In this document: piece after piece, positions 6,353-15,094 of the stretch
Position numbering within the stretch: position 1 is the first letter of the stretch
How the letters are laid out: each line of letters starts with the position of its first letter
IMG/VR virus record: IMGVR_UViG_3300022752_003832
Coordinates: 1-61,517 of that record
Origin: a virus
Reading direction: 5' to 3' (one strand)
Length of the DNA stretch: 61,517 nt
Notes under the pieces: model-generated
The model's input: the letters and a program-made list of their open reading frames with translations, nothing else
Told to the model about the DNA's origin: nothing
Database searches by the model: none
Translations under genes and position numbers: made by a program

Positions 6353-9164
6353 CCATTAAATCCCCATCCACATCAAATTCAAAGTATTCATCAACATCCA
6401 CCTTTTTTTGTTGTACGACAAATTCTTCCATTAACTTTTTGTTATTTTTAACCCAATCAACATCCACTAAATCAACAGTACCATCTAAATACATATAGTA
6501 AGGGTCAATACCTACATTTTTCCAAAACGTTAATTCCATGTCAGATAAAGTTAATACTTCTTCTAACGTATCTTGATGTGTTTCTTTCATGGGGTAACCA
6601 CGTACTAATTCAGTTTGGGACTTAGTAAAAATAGGTCTATTTTTTGGGTCTTCAATTAAAATGTCTTCTCTAATTTCAGGTTTATAAACAACAAGTAGTG
6701 GTTCAATTCTTTTGTTAAATGCTGCTAAATATCTTGGAACATTATACTCACCTAATAAATCAGGATTCATTTCTATATCACGTTCATCAATCAAATAACA
6801 ATTTAAAACCAATTCATCTTTTTTCTTTTGAACGTCTCCGTGTGATTTTTTTTCACCATTATTAACATAGTAGATAGTATCACCAAGACCAGGATTTTTT
6901 CCTTCTTTAATTAAAAGTTCCATGTGTGCTTGACGGGACATCATATTTCCTGCCTTTGTGGTTTTAGTTATGTGAACTTTGTAATCTTCTACAGATTGTT
7001 TTACACGAGCTTTGTTTGCAATCTTTGCTAAAGGTATTTGTCTGTTATAAAGTTTGTCTACATATTCATAGTAGAAATCTAAAAACTCACCACCTTTACC
7101 GTCCAATAACATTCGAAGACCTTTGTCCAAAAATTCAGCAACATATGTTTGAAGTTTTTTAGATTTAATTGTATTACCTGTAAGTTTCACTTTACCCTTG
7201 TCTGTAAGAAGTGCGTAATTTTTACGAGCAACATTAATCGTAGACGGCCAAATACCATCAATATCTAATCCCATTTCACCTCGTAAAAATAAATCATTGT
7301 ATTCTGCTACATCAGCCTCAGCTCCAACATATTCTTTACCTTCTTTAACAAGACCATTCAAACCTTGACCTATATACTTGTACTCTTGTCTATCTTGTGG
7401 AGTTTCAAAGTTTACACCATCCGTGTCCATTACAAGTGGAACATAACCTCTTTTCATAAAGAACATAATCATTTGACGTAGGTATTGTCTACCAGTACAT
7501 GTAATCTGTTCACCCATATCAATATCACCCCACGGAAAAACTTGTGGTGCCGATAATGAACCAAAGAACGCGTTGATAAAAATTTTAATTGGTAATTGTT
7601 TTCTGTCATAAGAAATTGCAAGTTTTGGGTCAATAGATTTATATTCACTAGCTAAGTTCTTGTATTTGATACGGGTATCACGGAAATACTTTAACATACT
7701 TTTCATCGCACCTGTCACATCACACTTAGGAAACACATCGTGAACCAACTGAATAGATGGGTATAGTGAAGAGTAGTCAAGTTTCAATACGTTTTTAGAA
7801 AACCCAACCTGAACCAAACGAGAAAGACCTCCTGTGAACTTTCTTTTTTCTAATTTTTTTGGTAGTGCCAAATTATGTTTATATGACCATGCGGCCATAA
7901 TCATTTTCCATAATGTCGCAGTTCCCATAGTTGAAAGTCTTTCATATGTTGTTGGCACAAGTTTAGACAACAAAAAATTTGCTTGGTTGAACTGCTCGTC
8001 AACTACCATCGTTTCATAAAGGTCATCATCCAAGTAGTCCTCAATAATTTTTGAACCTGTAACTAACTTATAAACATCATTTCTTCTTTTACAAATCTCA
8101 TCTATTTTCGAATCAAGTCCAACTTTTTTATAAGCTCCGTTTTGTTTGTTCATCCAATATTCAAAATTATCAAAATATATTTTACCAATCTTATCACCTT
8201 CAACATAAACACGATTTGGTTTTTCAGCTTCAATAAATTTGGTAATGTACTTCAAAGACCAACTTTTAATGTCTGAGTTAATTGCTTGAGCTCTACGAAC
8301 TGCGTGTGCAATGTCTACAATATTATACCCCCACATTTGAGTCTGAACATATGGTTCCATTTCGTTTGCTAACTTTAAAATACCATCTTTTTGTTTTAGT
8401 GTGTAATCGGGATGCAAGGTCTTGCAGATTTTTTTGATATTAACTTTTAATATTTCGGCTCTTTTTAAAATGAACGGAAAATCAAAAAAAGCTGAGTTGT
8501 AACCCCCAATCAAAGATGGTTTTAATTCATCAATAGTTTTAAAAAAATTAATAATCATTTGTTTTTCTTCATCTTCATTTTGTGCTGATAATAATTTTAA
8601 AAAACCACGATTGTCTTTCATCCCTATTAAAAATATTTTACTTGTTTTTGGGTCAAGACCTGTGGTTTCAATATCAAAAACAAACCTATGGATTTCATCG
8701 TATTCTTCAAACCCTTTAAAAAGTCTTTTATTTTTTTGAACTAAATACTGTTCAACAGGAGATAAAAGTTGGATTGTATCAACGTTGTCTTTACTCCAAG
8801 GGTCTAACCCGCCAGCTTTAAAAAAATTAATTAAATTTGAATGTGTTTTTGTTGTTTTAACTAAATACCTCAACCCATTTTCTAAACGTTCATCATTGTG
8901 AGTATCAAGTTTTTCTATGATAATACCATTTTCACTCATCGCACGTTTTTGTGCGTGTTTGTCGTTTTTGTAAAAGTTTTTACCTTTTAAATCTCCAACC
9001 CAAGCAAATGGAATAAACGTATCGGGACGTAACAATTTGCCCTTAATTGGGTCTTGAATTATTTTGTAAATTTTAGAAGTTTTGTAATCATATTCTAATG
9101 ATACGATATATTTTTCATCATCTTCGCCTAATAAAAAGCGTTCAATTTCTTCTTGTGGAACCAT
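6336..9164 (-). CDS. 43: Family B DNA polymerase with 3'-5' exonuclease (T4 gp43-like)
   Basis: 942 residues, close to T4 gp43 (898). Exo I is FVFDIETTGLDP (D164, E166), Exo II GGYNSAFFDFPF (about 220-231) and an Exo III-like region lies near 283-300. Polymerase motif A is KLDYSSLYPS (D463), motif B KIFINAFFGS (K527, N531) and motif C LVMDTDGV (D580, D582). Motif B has Phe in place of the usual Tyr before Gly, and motif C ends in Gly in place of Ser; both are tolerated variants. It is the replicative polymerase and should work with a clamp and clamp loader encoded elsewhere. A TATTTATA motif lies about 61 nt upstream of the ATG, and an intrinsic terminator overlaps the stop codon. Confidence 0.97.
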   Translation of the reverse strand: MVPQEEIERFLLGEDDEKYIVSLEYDYKTSKIYKIIQDPIKGKLLRPDTFIPFAWVGDLKGKNFYKNDKHAQKRAMSENGIIIEKLDTHNDERLENGLRYLVKTTKTHSNLINFFKAGGLDPWSKDNVDTIQLLSPVEQYLVQKNKRLFKGFEEYDEIHRFVFDIETTGLDPKTSKIFLIGMKDNRGFLKLLSAQNEDEEKQMIINFFKTIDELKPSLIGGYNSAFFDFPFILKRAEILKVNIKKICKTLHPDYTLKQKDGILKLANEMEPYVQTQMWGYNIVDIAHAVRRAQAINSDIKSWSLKYITKFIEAEKPNRVYVEGDKIGKIYFDNFEYWMNKQNGAYKKVGLDSKIDEICKRRNDVYKLVTGSKIIEDYLDDDLYETMVVDEQFNQANFLLSKLVPTTYERLSTMGTATLWKMIMAAWSYKHNLALPKKLEKRKFTGGLSRLVQVGFSKNVLKLDYSSLYPSIQLVHDVFPKCDVTGAMKSMLKYFRDTRIKYKNLASEYKSIDPKLAISYDRKQLPIKIFINAFFGSLSAPQVFPWGDIDMGEQITCTGRQYLRQMIMFFMKRGYVPLVMDTDGVNFETPQDRQEYKYIGQGLNGLVKEGKEYVGAEADVAEYNDLFLRGEMGLDIDGIWPSTINVARKNYALLTDKGKVKLTGNTIKSKKLQTYVAEFLDKGLRMLLDGKGGEFLDFYYEYVDKLYNRQIPLAKIANKARVKQSVEDYKVHITKTTKAGNMMSRQAHMELLIKEGKNPGLGDTIYYVNNGEKKSHGDVQKKKDELVLNCYLIDERDIEMNPDLLGEYNVPRYLAAFNKRIEPLLVVYKPEIREDILIEDPKNRPIFTKSQTELVRGYPMKETHQDTLEEVLTLSDMELTFWKNVGIDPYYMYLDGTVDLVDVDWVKNNKKLMEEFVVQQKKVDVDEYFEFDVDGDLMALSFD

Positions 9165-9225
9165 ATTTTATATCTTTAATTTTGGGTTATTGTACTCACA
9201 AACTACGTTGTGGTTTCCCTTTTTT

Positions 9226-9233
9226 TATAAATA
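9226..9233 (-). promoter_or_regulatory. Possible late promoter-like motif before the polymerase gene
   Basis: TATTTATA on the minus strand, 61 nt before the polymerase ATG and 22 nt past the end of the gene at 9255. This is farther from its gene than the other copies. The rest of the 90-nt gap (9165-9254) holds nothing clear. Confidence 0.3.
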
Positions 9234-9254
9234 TAAAAATGAGTTGTCTTAATG

Positions 9255-9608
9255 TCAAACAATGTTTATATAAAGATTTTCTCTAATTGGTGAAATTAAT
9301 TCTCCATTTTGTAAAACTATAGAAAATTCACCTATGAACCTACCTTTAGTTTTTGTATCATTTGTTGCCCATTTGTAGTACAGATAATATTCAGTTGGGT
9401 TATCGGGGTTGTTTTTTAGTTTTTCAACAATATATGCTTGGTTCATAAATATTTTATGTATTCCATTTTTTTCGTCAATCATTGAAAACCTAATATTCGC
9501 GTTATCTAAAATTTCTATAATATTTTTATATGCGTCTGTTCTTCCGTCCACAACTGGTTCCATTTTTAAAATTGGTAAAGTTGAGTTTTGATTTATAAAA
9601 AATTCCAT
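9255..9608 (-). CDS. Conserved phage protein, probable tail-fibre-associated, 117 aa
   Basis: 117 residues: MEFFINQNSTLPILKMEPVV, then a predicted mixed alpha/beta body and a C-terminal IGEFSIVLQNGELISPIREN. The layout resembles small proteins I have seen beside tail-fibre genes in marine contractile-tailed phages, but I know no named function. It begins 12 nt after the stop of the 900-residue adhesin-like gene and is probably in its operon, suggesting an assembly or fibre-attachment role (inference). Confidence 0.55.
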   Translation of the reverse strand: MEFFINQNSTLPILKMEPVVDGRTDAYKNIIEILDNANIRFSMIDEKNGIHKIFMNQAYIVEKLKNNPDNPTEYYLYYKWATNDTKTKGRFIGEFSIVLQNGELISPIRENLYINIV

Positions 9609-9620
9609 AATAATTTTTTT

Positions 9621-12323
9621 TTAAGGGCAACTAGTAAAAACTTGCGTAACTACGCCATTTATTTGTCTAAATAATACATATGTGGCACCATTCAATCCAA
9701 TATACCAACCAGACGATTGATAATAATTACAAGTTGTTGTACTACCGTAGAATACTGTTCCTATTTGTATTGTTGGTGTGTCCATATATTGTGGGTCAAC
9801 CGCGCCCGAAGGTAAGCAAGTACCAGAAATTAAACAACTCAAGCTTGCACAGGCCGTAGCATAATTGTTTATTGTAAGACCATAAACGCTAGTTCTAAAG
9901 AAGAGATATGATGATGTATATGAATGATTTTGTAAACAAGGAACCGGTGTAGGTATAGGTGGGCATACTTCACAATCTCCATTTTGACCATAGATTTGAC
10001 CGTTCCATGTTATAGTTTGAGGACCTTGTGATGGTCCCGAAATTGTATAACACTCACCATTGGTAGCTCCTACAACATAGTATAAATCAAGATTTTGATA
10101 TTGAGGAGGTATTGAAATAACTTCATGTTGCAAATTATCAAAACATGACTGAGCAACTGCTAATATAGACGCGGGAGTAGGTGTAGGCGTTGGTGTGGGT
10201 GTTGGTGTTGGTGTAGGAGTAGGAGTAGGCGTTAAAGTAGGTGTTGGAGTAGGAGTTGGAGGTGGCGTTAGGCAGTTTGGACACCAAAAATCAAATAAAT
10301 CAAATTTTTCTTTTAAAATTCTAAAGTTATGTTGAACTTGTGGGCTACTAAATGGCTCAGTGTACATTCTAAATTGAGAAATTCCACCCATAAAAGACCC
10401 CCCAAAATTTTGTTCAACTAAAATATTTGTTGATAAAGAATTCAAAGAAGTTGCTGATAATATTTCATTTGGAAATAATTCTGGGTCTTGTATATAAGGG
10501 CCACCCAAAGGTATATAGTCACCAATAAATGTTAAAGTGCTGGCAGTTGATGCTGACGTAAAGTAAGGTGTTGAACCATACTCCACAGTTATTGTATTTG
10601 ATTGTCCTGTTAAACCTGACAACGTTATTATATTTCCACTACAATTTGTGTAAACTAAATCCGTTTCAATATTTCCAACAGACCAAAACCATTGTTGGCA
10701 AGAATCAAATATCAAATTGTCGTGTAATCCTTGACTACCCCCACCCCAAGAAATGTTAAATGGTACTCCGATTTGTTTTTCTTTTTCACAATTTAATTCT
10801 CTTGGAATTATTTCTTCAAAATTTTCAATAATTGTGAATAAATATCCATTAATATATAATTTTAATCTACCTAATCTGTACCAAGTATCGTCAAACCACT
10901 TATGGTCAAAAACAATTTTATATACTTTATTTTCTTTTGTGTCTCCCGAATGCGTTTCAGGGGGCATTATTAAATTGTAGGAAGTATTATTTAAAATAGA
11001 CTGATAAGTAACTTTTCTAATATCACCTAAACCACCAAGGTTTAATAAATCACATTCTTCGATTGTTGTGTAACGCTCAAACACGGCAGTAACCATTACC
11101 CATCTATCTTCAGTTATTTCACCACAAATATAATCACATACATCATAAATTGGAGGAGTACATACTTCTGTAATTGTATACCCTGTTTGAAAAGTAACAC
11201 CAGTAGTTTCACAAACCCCCGTCGTAACACAATCTCCTGTAATTTTAATGTATTTTACGCATAAACTTGGATTTAAAGGGCAACCACTAAATCTAATTGA
11301 TAATCCATTTGACAATACGTCAAACTTTGGGTCTAAAGGAGGGTTTGGAATTTGTTCAGTACAAGCTCCACAGTTACACCCAATGTTATGATATGCTGTT
11401 GTTGAACTTGTAGGGTATAATTTTACACAATTTGCATTTGTAAATCCTGTTTGATAACAAGTGCAACTACTTAAACTACCCAATCCTATTGTGCTTCTAG
11501 TGTATCCTGAATCAGATTCAGGACTTCCATTTGCGTAATGATAAAATTTGTTCTCAGCTCTTGTTCCAAAATAGAAAAAAGTGCCGGCATTACTTGGGTA
11601 CTTTGTGTTTAAGTATTCTTGTGTCAGGGTGTTGATTCCGTATTCTTCTATATTTCTTGGTTTTATAACCGTTTCCATTGTCCAACCTTTGTTTAACCTT
11701 TCAGGAAAAACTTCATAGTCATAACCAAAAAGTTTATAAAATCCTTGATAAAACCCACCATACAGTTCTTGATAATAACCTACCGTTGGGTCATATTTTG
11801 AAACTATATTGTACATAGATTGTTTAGGCCTTCCTGAAAAAACTTCATTTGGTGGAGTGGTGTAACCTGTGACCATATGCATTTTCATACGTCTATCATA
11901 ATAATAAGGATTAAACTTATAATCGTTCCTTATACCCATAGTGTAGTACAAAGTTTCGCCAGTTAAAGACGTAAATAATCCATTATCTGTACCAACTAAC
12001 CCTACATCACAAGTTCCTGTAAATGCAGATATACAATTTAAATCAACATTGTTTGGATTGTAATAATTTTTACTAACCAATGTTGCATTTGTATAAAAAT
12101 TATTAAAAAACATAGGTAGTTGGGGACAAGTTTCAGAATTACCCAAATCAAACAAAATTGGAAGTCTATTTCCGTCATTGTAAGCAATCAATTCATTAGA
12201 AAATACCACCTCTTCATCGTAGTCTTTTTCGTCTCCGACAAGTGTAAAATCAAAATAATTCGCAAAATTTAATTTTTGTGAATATTTTGGTGTAAAATAT
12301 GAATTAATACTTTGACTTGGCAT
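9621..12323 (-). CDS. Large Cys-rich adhesin/tail-fibre-like protein with a Pro-Thr linker
   Basis: 900 residues. Residues 1 to about 685 are rich in aromatic residues, Asn, Thr and Cys, and include a region resembling a LamG/concanavalin-like jelly roll (YRLGRLKLYINGYLFTI, then a SWGGGSQGLHDNL stretch). A (PT)n linker follows at about 686-718, then a roughly 180-residue C-terminal domain with paired Cys. The plan of a large beta module, stiff Pro-Thr linker and small terminal domain suits a surface-exposed receptor- or polysaccharide-binding protein. No catalytic site is recognised. It has its own late-type motif, is divergent from the gene at 12373, and is followed closely by a 117-residue partner. 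The Cys count is high for a phage protein assembled in the cytoplasm; metal sites or disulfides formed after lysis are possible. Confidence 0.6.
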   Translation of the reverse strand: MPSQSINSYFTPKYSQKLNFANYFDFTLVGDEKDYDEEVVFSNELIAYNDGNRLPILFDLGNSETCPQLPMFFNNFYTNATLVSKNYYNPNNVDLNCISAFTGTCDVGLVGTDNGLFTSLTGETLYYTMGIRNDYKFNPYYYDRRMKMHMVTGYTTPPNEVFSGRPKQSMYNIVSKYDPTVGYYQELYGGFYQGFYKLFGYDYEVFPERLNKGWTMETVIKPRNIEEYGINTLTQEYLNTKYPSNAGTFFYFGTRAENKFYHYANGSPESDSGYTRSTIGLGSLSSCTCYQTGFTNANCVKLYPTSSTTAYHNIGCNCGACTEQIPNPPLDPKFDVLSNGLSIRFSGCPLNPSLCVKYIKITGDCVTTGVCETTGVTFQTGYTITEVCTPPIYDVCDYICGEITEDRWVMVTAVFERYTTIEECDLLNLGGLGDIRKVTYQSILNNTSYNLIMPPETHSGDTKENKVYKIVFDHKWFDDTWYRLGRLKLYINGYLFTIIENFEEIIPRELNCEKEKQIGVPFNISWGGGSQGLHDNLIFDSCQQWFWSVGNIETDLVYTNCSGNIITLSGLTGQSNTITVEYGSTPYFTSASTASTLTFIGDYIPLGGPYIQDPELFPNEILSATSLNSLSTNILVEQNFGGSFMGGISQFRMYTEPFSSPQVQHNFRILKEKFDLFDFWCPNCLTPPPTPTPTPTLTPTPTPTPTPTPTPTPTPTPASILAVAQSCFDNLQHEVISIPPQYQNLDLYYVVGATNGECYTISGPSQGPQTITWNGQIYGQNGDCEVCPPIPTPVPCLQNHSYTSSYLFFRTSVYGLTINNYATACASLSCLISGTCLPSGAVDPQYMDTPTIQIGTVFYGSTTTCNYYQSSGWYIGLNGATYVLFRQINGVVTQVFTSCP
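10173..10268 (-). repeat. Degenerate (Pro-Thr)n coding repeat
   Basis: About 96 bases encode an almost unbroken run of Pro-Thr pairs with one Leu. Codons vary (ggtgta, ggagta and ggcgtt on the plus strand), so selection on the protein, not fresh DNA slippage, seems to keep it. It joins the large N-terminal region to the C-terminal domain of the adhesin-like protein. Confidence 0.85.
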
Positions 12324-12330
12324 TTTTATT

Positions 12331-12338
12331 AATAAATA
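12331..12338 (-). promoter_or_regulatory. Late promoter-like motif TATTTATT
   Basis: TATTTATT on the minus strand, 7 nt before the ATG of the adhesin-like gene, with a plus-strand motif at 12352-12359 back to back. Confidence 0.5.
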
Positions 12339-12351
12339 CTTTAACAGAATA

Positions 12352-12359
12352 TATTTATA
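12352..12359 (+). promoter_or_regulatory. Late promoter-like motif TATTTATA
   Basis: TATTTATA lies 13 nt before the ATG at 12373. It heads the plus-strand cluster of five small genes to 14867 and is divergent from the adhesin unit. Confidence 0.5.
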
Positions 12360-12372
12360 TAAAAAGTATCAA

Positions 12373-13089
12373 ATGAAAACTTATAAATATTCTACAAAAG
12401 AAAGAGCAGAAAGAGTTTCCAAGACTTTGGGGTGTACGGGCTCACACGAACATACAGAAAAAAATAAGAAGATTTTTATGCCTTGTAAGAATCATGAAAT
12501 TTTCACAAAAAAAACAAAAAAATCAGAAGGTGAAGTTACAGAATTGGTTGATGATGATGGCACTTGGAATTCGTCTTCTATTCCAATTTTAAATCCGGCA
12601 ACTACAGGAACAAAAAACAACCCAACAATTACAGATAAAATTGTTTTTATGAGCAAAAACCCAAGAGACCCACTTTTGAGAGGATGGTATGGATACTATG
12701 GAGAAGGTCACGTAAGAGAAATTGACATGTCTAAAGCTTTTGGATTTGAAGACACAAAATTTATGGACGCAGAAGAAACTGAAAAATTTTTTAAAAAAGA
12801 ATTAAAATTAAAGCCACAAAATGCGAAAATACGAACACTAGACCAAGGAAAGAAAAAAGGGTTAGACAAAAAAACACCTCCACAAATAAAAAAGAAAAAA
12901 GGGTTCATAGATAGAGAAATACTAAAAGAATTGGAATTAGACGAAGAAATTTTATTGAATAAGTCAAAAAAAGTTGATGATGAAATTGTTGGAGATTTAA
13001 TTAAAAAAAATGTTAGAGCTTTGAAAAGAATGGCAAAAGACAATAATATACCAATTCAGGAATTAATTTTTATGTTGAAAGATGAATAG
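12373..13089 (+). CDS. Conserved phage protein with N-terminal Cys/His motif, 238 aa
   Basis: The N-terminus has RAERVSKTLGCTGSHEH followed by MPCKNHEIF. Cys21, His25, His27, Cys38 and His41 could form a zinc site. Similar GC(T/S)G.H...MPC..H segments occur in uncharacterised proteins of marine T4-like phages, as I recall. The remainder (about 60-238) is Lys/Glu-rich and helical near the C-terminus (REILKELELDEEILLNK). First gene of a late-type unit; it overlaps the next gene by 8 nt. A virion-associated role is inferred only from context. Confidence 0.6.
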   Translation: MKTYKYSTKERAERVSKTLGCTGSHEHTEKNKKIFMPCKNHEIFTKKTKKSEGEVTELVDDDGTWNSSSIPILNPATTGTKNNPTITDKIVFMSKNPRDPLLRGWYGYYGEGHVREIDMSKAFGFEDTKFMDAEETEKFFKKELKLKPQNAKIRTLDQGKKKGLDKKTPPQIKKKKGFIDREILKELELDEEILLNKSKKVDDEIVGDLIKKNVRALKRMAKDNNIPIQELIFMLKDE

Positions 13090-13546
13090 CTCATTATACG
13101 ATAGAAAAGCAGTTGTACCCGATACGTTGTTAAAACATTTAGAACAATGTTTTAGCTCTACAAACGCTGACGAAAAAACCGAAGGGTATAATAGAAATAA
13201 AGAATTACGTGAAAAGAAGGTGGCAACTTACCAACAAATAAAACGAATAAAAAATTGGTTTGACGGTTACGGTGGAAGAAAAGAAGACGCACCATTTATT
13301 TTAAATGGTGGTGATAGAATGAAATCTTGGTGTGATGAAGTATTAAAAACTTGGAGAAATAGTGTTGAAAATGGTAAAAAAGTTAAGAGTGATACGGGAA
13401 TGCAAAACCAATTTATTGATACTCACGAAAAAAACGGAATCAATTTAATACCAAGTAAAAGACATGAAAAGGGAGGTAATAAATTTGACACAGCAATAAA
13501 AGAAGAAGTTAATAAAATAAACTATTTAATAAATAAAATAATATAA
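13082..13546 (+). CDS. Conserved phage protein of unknown function, 154 aa
   Basis: 154 residues, basic and mostly helical, with YQQIKRIKNWFDGYGGRKED and a segment on a likely surface loop (LNGGDRMKSWCDEVLKTW). No domain is recognised. It overlaps the previous gene by 8 nt and meets the next at a shared base (TAATG), so expression is translationally coupled. The continuous frame and coupling support a real gene. Confidence 0.6.
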   Translation: MNSSLYDRKAVVPDTLLKHLEQCFSSTNADEKTEGYNRNKELREKKVATYQQIKRIKNWFDGYGGRKEDAPFILNGGDRMKSWCDEVLKTWRNSVENGKKVKSDTGMQNQFIDTHEKNGINLIPSKRHEKGGNKFDTAIKEEVNKINYLINKII

Positions 13547-13833
13547 TGCCAGTACAATCAGATAAATTAGATTTTTCACAACCAGACAATGCGTTGTCAA
13601 AAATTGCAGAAGAACAAAGAAAAAAGATGTTTGCTCGAAATGATTTTAAAGAAGTAAATCCATATTCAACTGTTAACCCAGCAGCATTATCAGACGGCGG
13701 AGGAAAAGGTAGTGGTGGGGATTTAGATGTGCATAATCAGAATGTAGGAAGTGCTATTGATAGAATCGAAAGAAAAGACGATTTAAAAATTAACAAATTT
13801 TCAGAAAAAAATCCATATTTTATTCCACAATGA
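13546..13833 (+). CDS. Small Gly-rich protein of unknown function, 95 aa
   Basis: 95 hydrophilic residues with a Gly/Ser-rich centre (SDGGGKGSGGDLDVHNQN) and no hydrophobic core that would suggest a globular fold; it is probably disordered or folds on a partner. Coupled on both sides: TAATG with the gene before and a 4-nt overlap with the gene after. Confidence 0.55.
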   Translation: MPVQSDKLDFSQPDNALSKIAEEQRKKMFARNDFKEVNPYSTVNPAALSDGGGKGSGGDLDVHNQNVGSAIDRIERKDDLKINKFSEKNPYFIPQ

Positions 13834-14219
13834 AACTAGTAAATAACTTAAAAAAGTTAATTACAGAAATTGCCGCGATTTCTGACATGACGGACTCTAT
13901 TAAAAAAAGAAACGTTGTTACGATTTATTATGATGGTAATGACAACGGAGGTAAGGGATATAGAACAATAGAACCAGTATGTTTAGGATTTTCTAAAAGA
14001 GACAATATGGTATTAAGAGCATGGGAAAGGGAAGGAGCGTCATACAGTGCACAAAACAAAGGTAATTTTTTACCAGGATGGAGATTATTTAGAGTGGATA
14101 AAATCTTTACATATAAACCCACCTTTGATAAATTTGATGAAGTAAGACCTGACTATAACTCACAAGGAGATAACTCAATGATAAGAATTTTAGTTAACGC
14201 TAAATTTGATAATGAATAA
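13830..14219 (+). CDS. WYL-like domain protein, 129 aa
   Basis: Residues about 18-100 follow the WYL pattern: an initial basic segment (SIKKRNVVTIYYDG), TIEPVCLGFSKRDNMVLRAW, and GWRLFRVDKIFTY. WYL domains are ligand- or nucleic-acid-sensing modules, usually attached to a DNA-binding domain that is absent here. The N-terminus MKLVNNLKKLITE-IAAIS looks like a capsid-targeting peptide with an I-x-E cleavage site (see findings). It may therefore be packaged into the head and act in the newly infected cell, which is inference. Coupled to its neighbours. Confidence 0.6.
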   Translation: MKLVNNLKKLITEIAAISDMTDSIKKRNVVTIYYDGNDNGGKGYRTIEPVCLGFSKRDNMVLRAWEREGASYSAQNKGNFLPGWRLFRVDKIFTYKPTFDKFDEVRPDYNSQGDNSMIRILVNAKFDNE

Positions 14220-14231
14220 AAAATAAAAAAT

Positions 14232-14867
14232 ATGTCATCAGCAGAAGAAGAATTAATGCAAAGATTGGCGGTGTCCAAAAAAATTATGGACCGTCAGAAT
14301 ACAATCAAAAGAGGCGAAATTCCACAAAATATTAATGCTTTGCCAATGTTAGAAAGTTTCAATACCCCTCAAGCCACGTATAATTTACCTGAAGAATTTC
14401 TTTCGGAAAACACACAAACAAGTCAAAAATCAAATTACGACCCAACAAAACCAATTGAAGAATCAAAAATTTTAAATTCAAAATTACCTGATGAAATTAA
14501 AAAATTAATGATTGAAAGGCCTATAGTTCAACCAAATACAATGTCAAATGCAACTATATCTGATGATATTATTGAAGGGGCACAAAGACTTATGAAAATG
14601 GATAATAATTTTTATCAACAAAAAGAACAATCCCAACAACAAACAACAAAAGAAGTTAAATCTACACCAATACAATCTTCTACAACTTATAATAATAATG
14701 AAATGAAAAAAATGATTAAAGAAGTTGTTAGAGAAGTCATAAGAGAAGAATTACAAAATGCTGGAGTTATTAGTGAATCCACAGAAAACGCTAACGAATC
14801 CATCCAATTCAAAGTAGGAAAGCATGTTTTTTTAGGAAGAGTCACAAAAATTCAAAAAATTAGATAA
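14232..14867 (+). CDS. Virion- or scaffold-associated protein of unknown function, 211 aa
   Basis: Long disordered, Gln/Asn-rich region (1 to about 155), then an amphipathic helix (MKKMIKEVVREVIREELQN, about 156-174) and a compact C-terminal beta segment (IQFKVGKHVFLGRVTKIQKI). The layout recalls small head-associated proteins that bind a partner through the tail. Last gene of the plus-strand cluster, 12 nt after the previous stop. No function recognised. Confidence 0.5.
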   Translation: MSSAEEELMQRLAVSKKIMDRQNTIKRGEIPQNINALPMLESFNTPQATYNLPEEFLSENTQTSQKSNYDPTKPIEESKILNSKLPDEIKKLMIERPIVQPNTMSNATISDDIIEGAQRLMKMDNNFYQQKEQSQQQTTKEVKSTPIQSSTTYNNNEMKKMIKEVVREVIREELQNAGVISESTENANESIQFKVGKHVFLGRVTKIQKIR

Positions 14868-15094
14868 AAGAATTAAATTTAATTTTCAAGTAGAATAGTG
14901 ATGATTATTGCCATCACAACCCAAAAAATCTAACTCATATTATTATCAAAAAGTAAAGAAAAAACAAAATAGTAATTACTATCATATAATAATAATAAAA
15001 TTGACTTAATAAAAATTAATGGTTATTTTTGAAAAAGGATAATATTCTAAGTTAGAATTTAATCTAAATATAATAAATAACTTAATCAAAAAAC
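14868..15094. other. Intergenic region before the glycan operon
   Basis: 227 bases, very AT-rich. It holds a small perfect hairpin (GTGATG 14898-14903, CATCAC 14912-14917, 8-nt loop, no T run) of unknown role, and the Bacteroidota-type promoter at 15001-15031. No TATTTATW late motif was seen, unlike before the virion units. Confidence 0.6.
15001..15031 (+). promoter_or_regulatory. Bacteroidota-type primary promoter for the glycan operon
   Basis: TTG at 15001-15003, a 20-nt spacer, and TATTTTTG at 15024-15031. This fits the -33 TTG / -7 TAnnTTTG pattern of Bacteroidota housekeeping sigma. A start site near 15038 would leave a leader of about 57 nt before the ATG at 15095. Confidence 0.65.

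Noticed and set aside
9198-9227. Plus-strand hairpin AAACTAC/GTGGTTT followed by a T run as a terminator
   Set aside because: No plus-strand transcript ends here, the stem has a wobble pair, and a CCC separates it from the T run.
12708-13043. 111-residue minus-strand frame opposite the gene at 12373
   Set aside because: Ser/Phe-rich antisense of a Lys/Glu-rich coding region, a usual artefact in AT-rich DNA.
14898-14917. Hairpin GTGATG...CATCAC as a terminator of the preceding gene
   Set aside because: Stem of 6 bp with no T run after it; kept only as a note in the intergenic entry.
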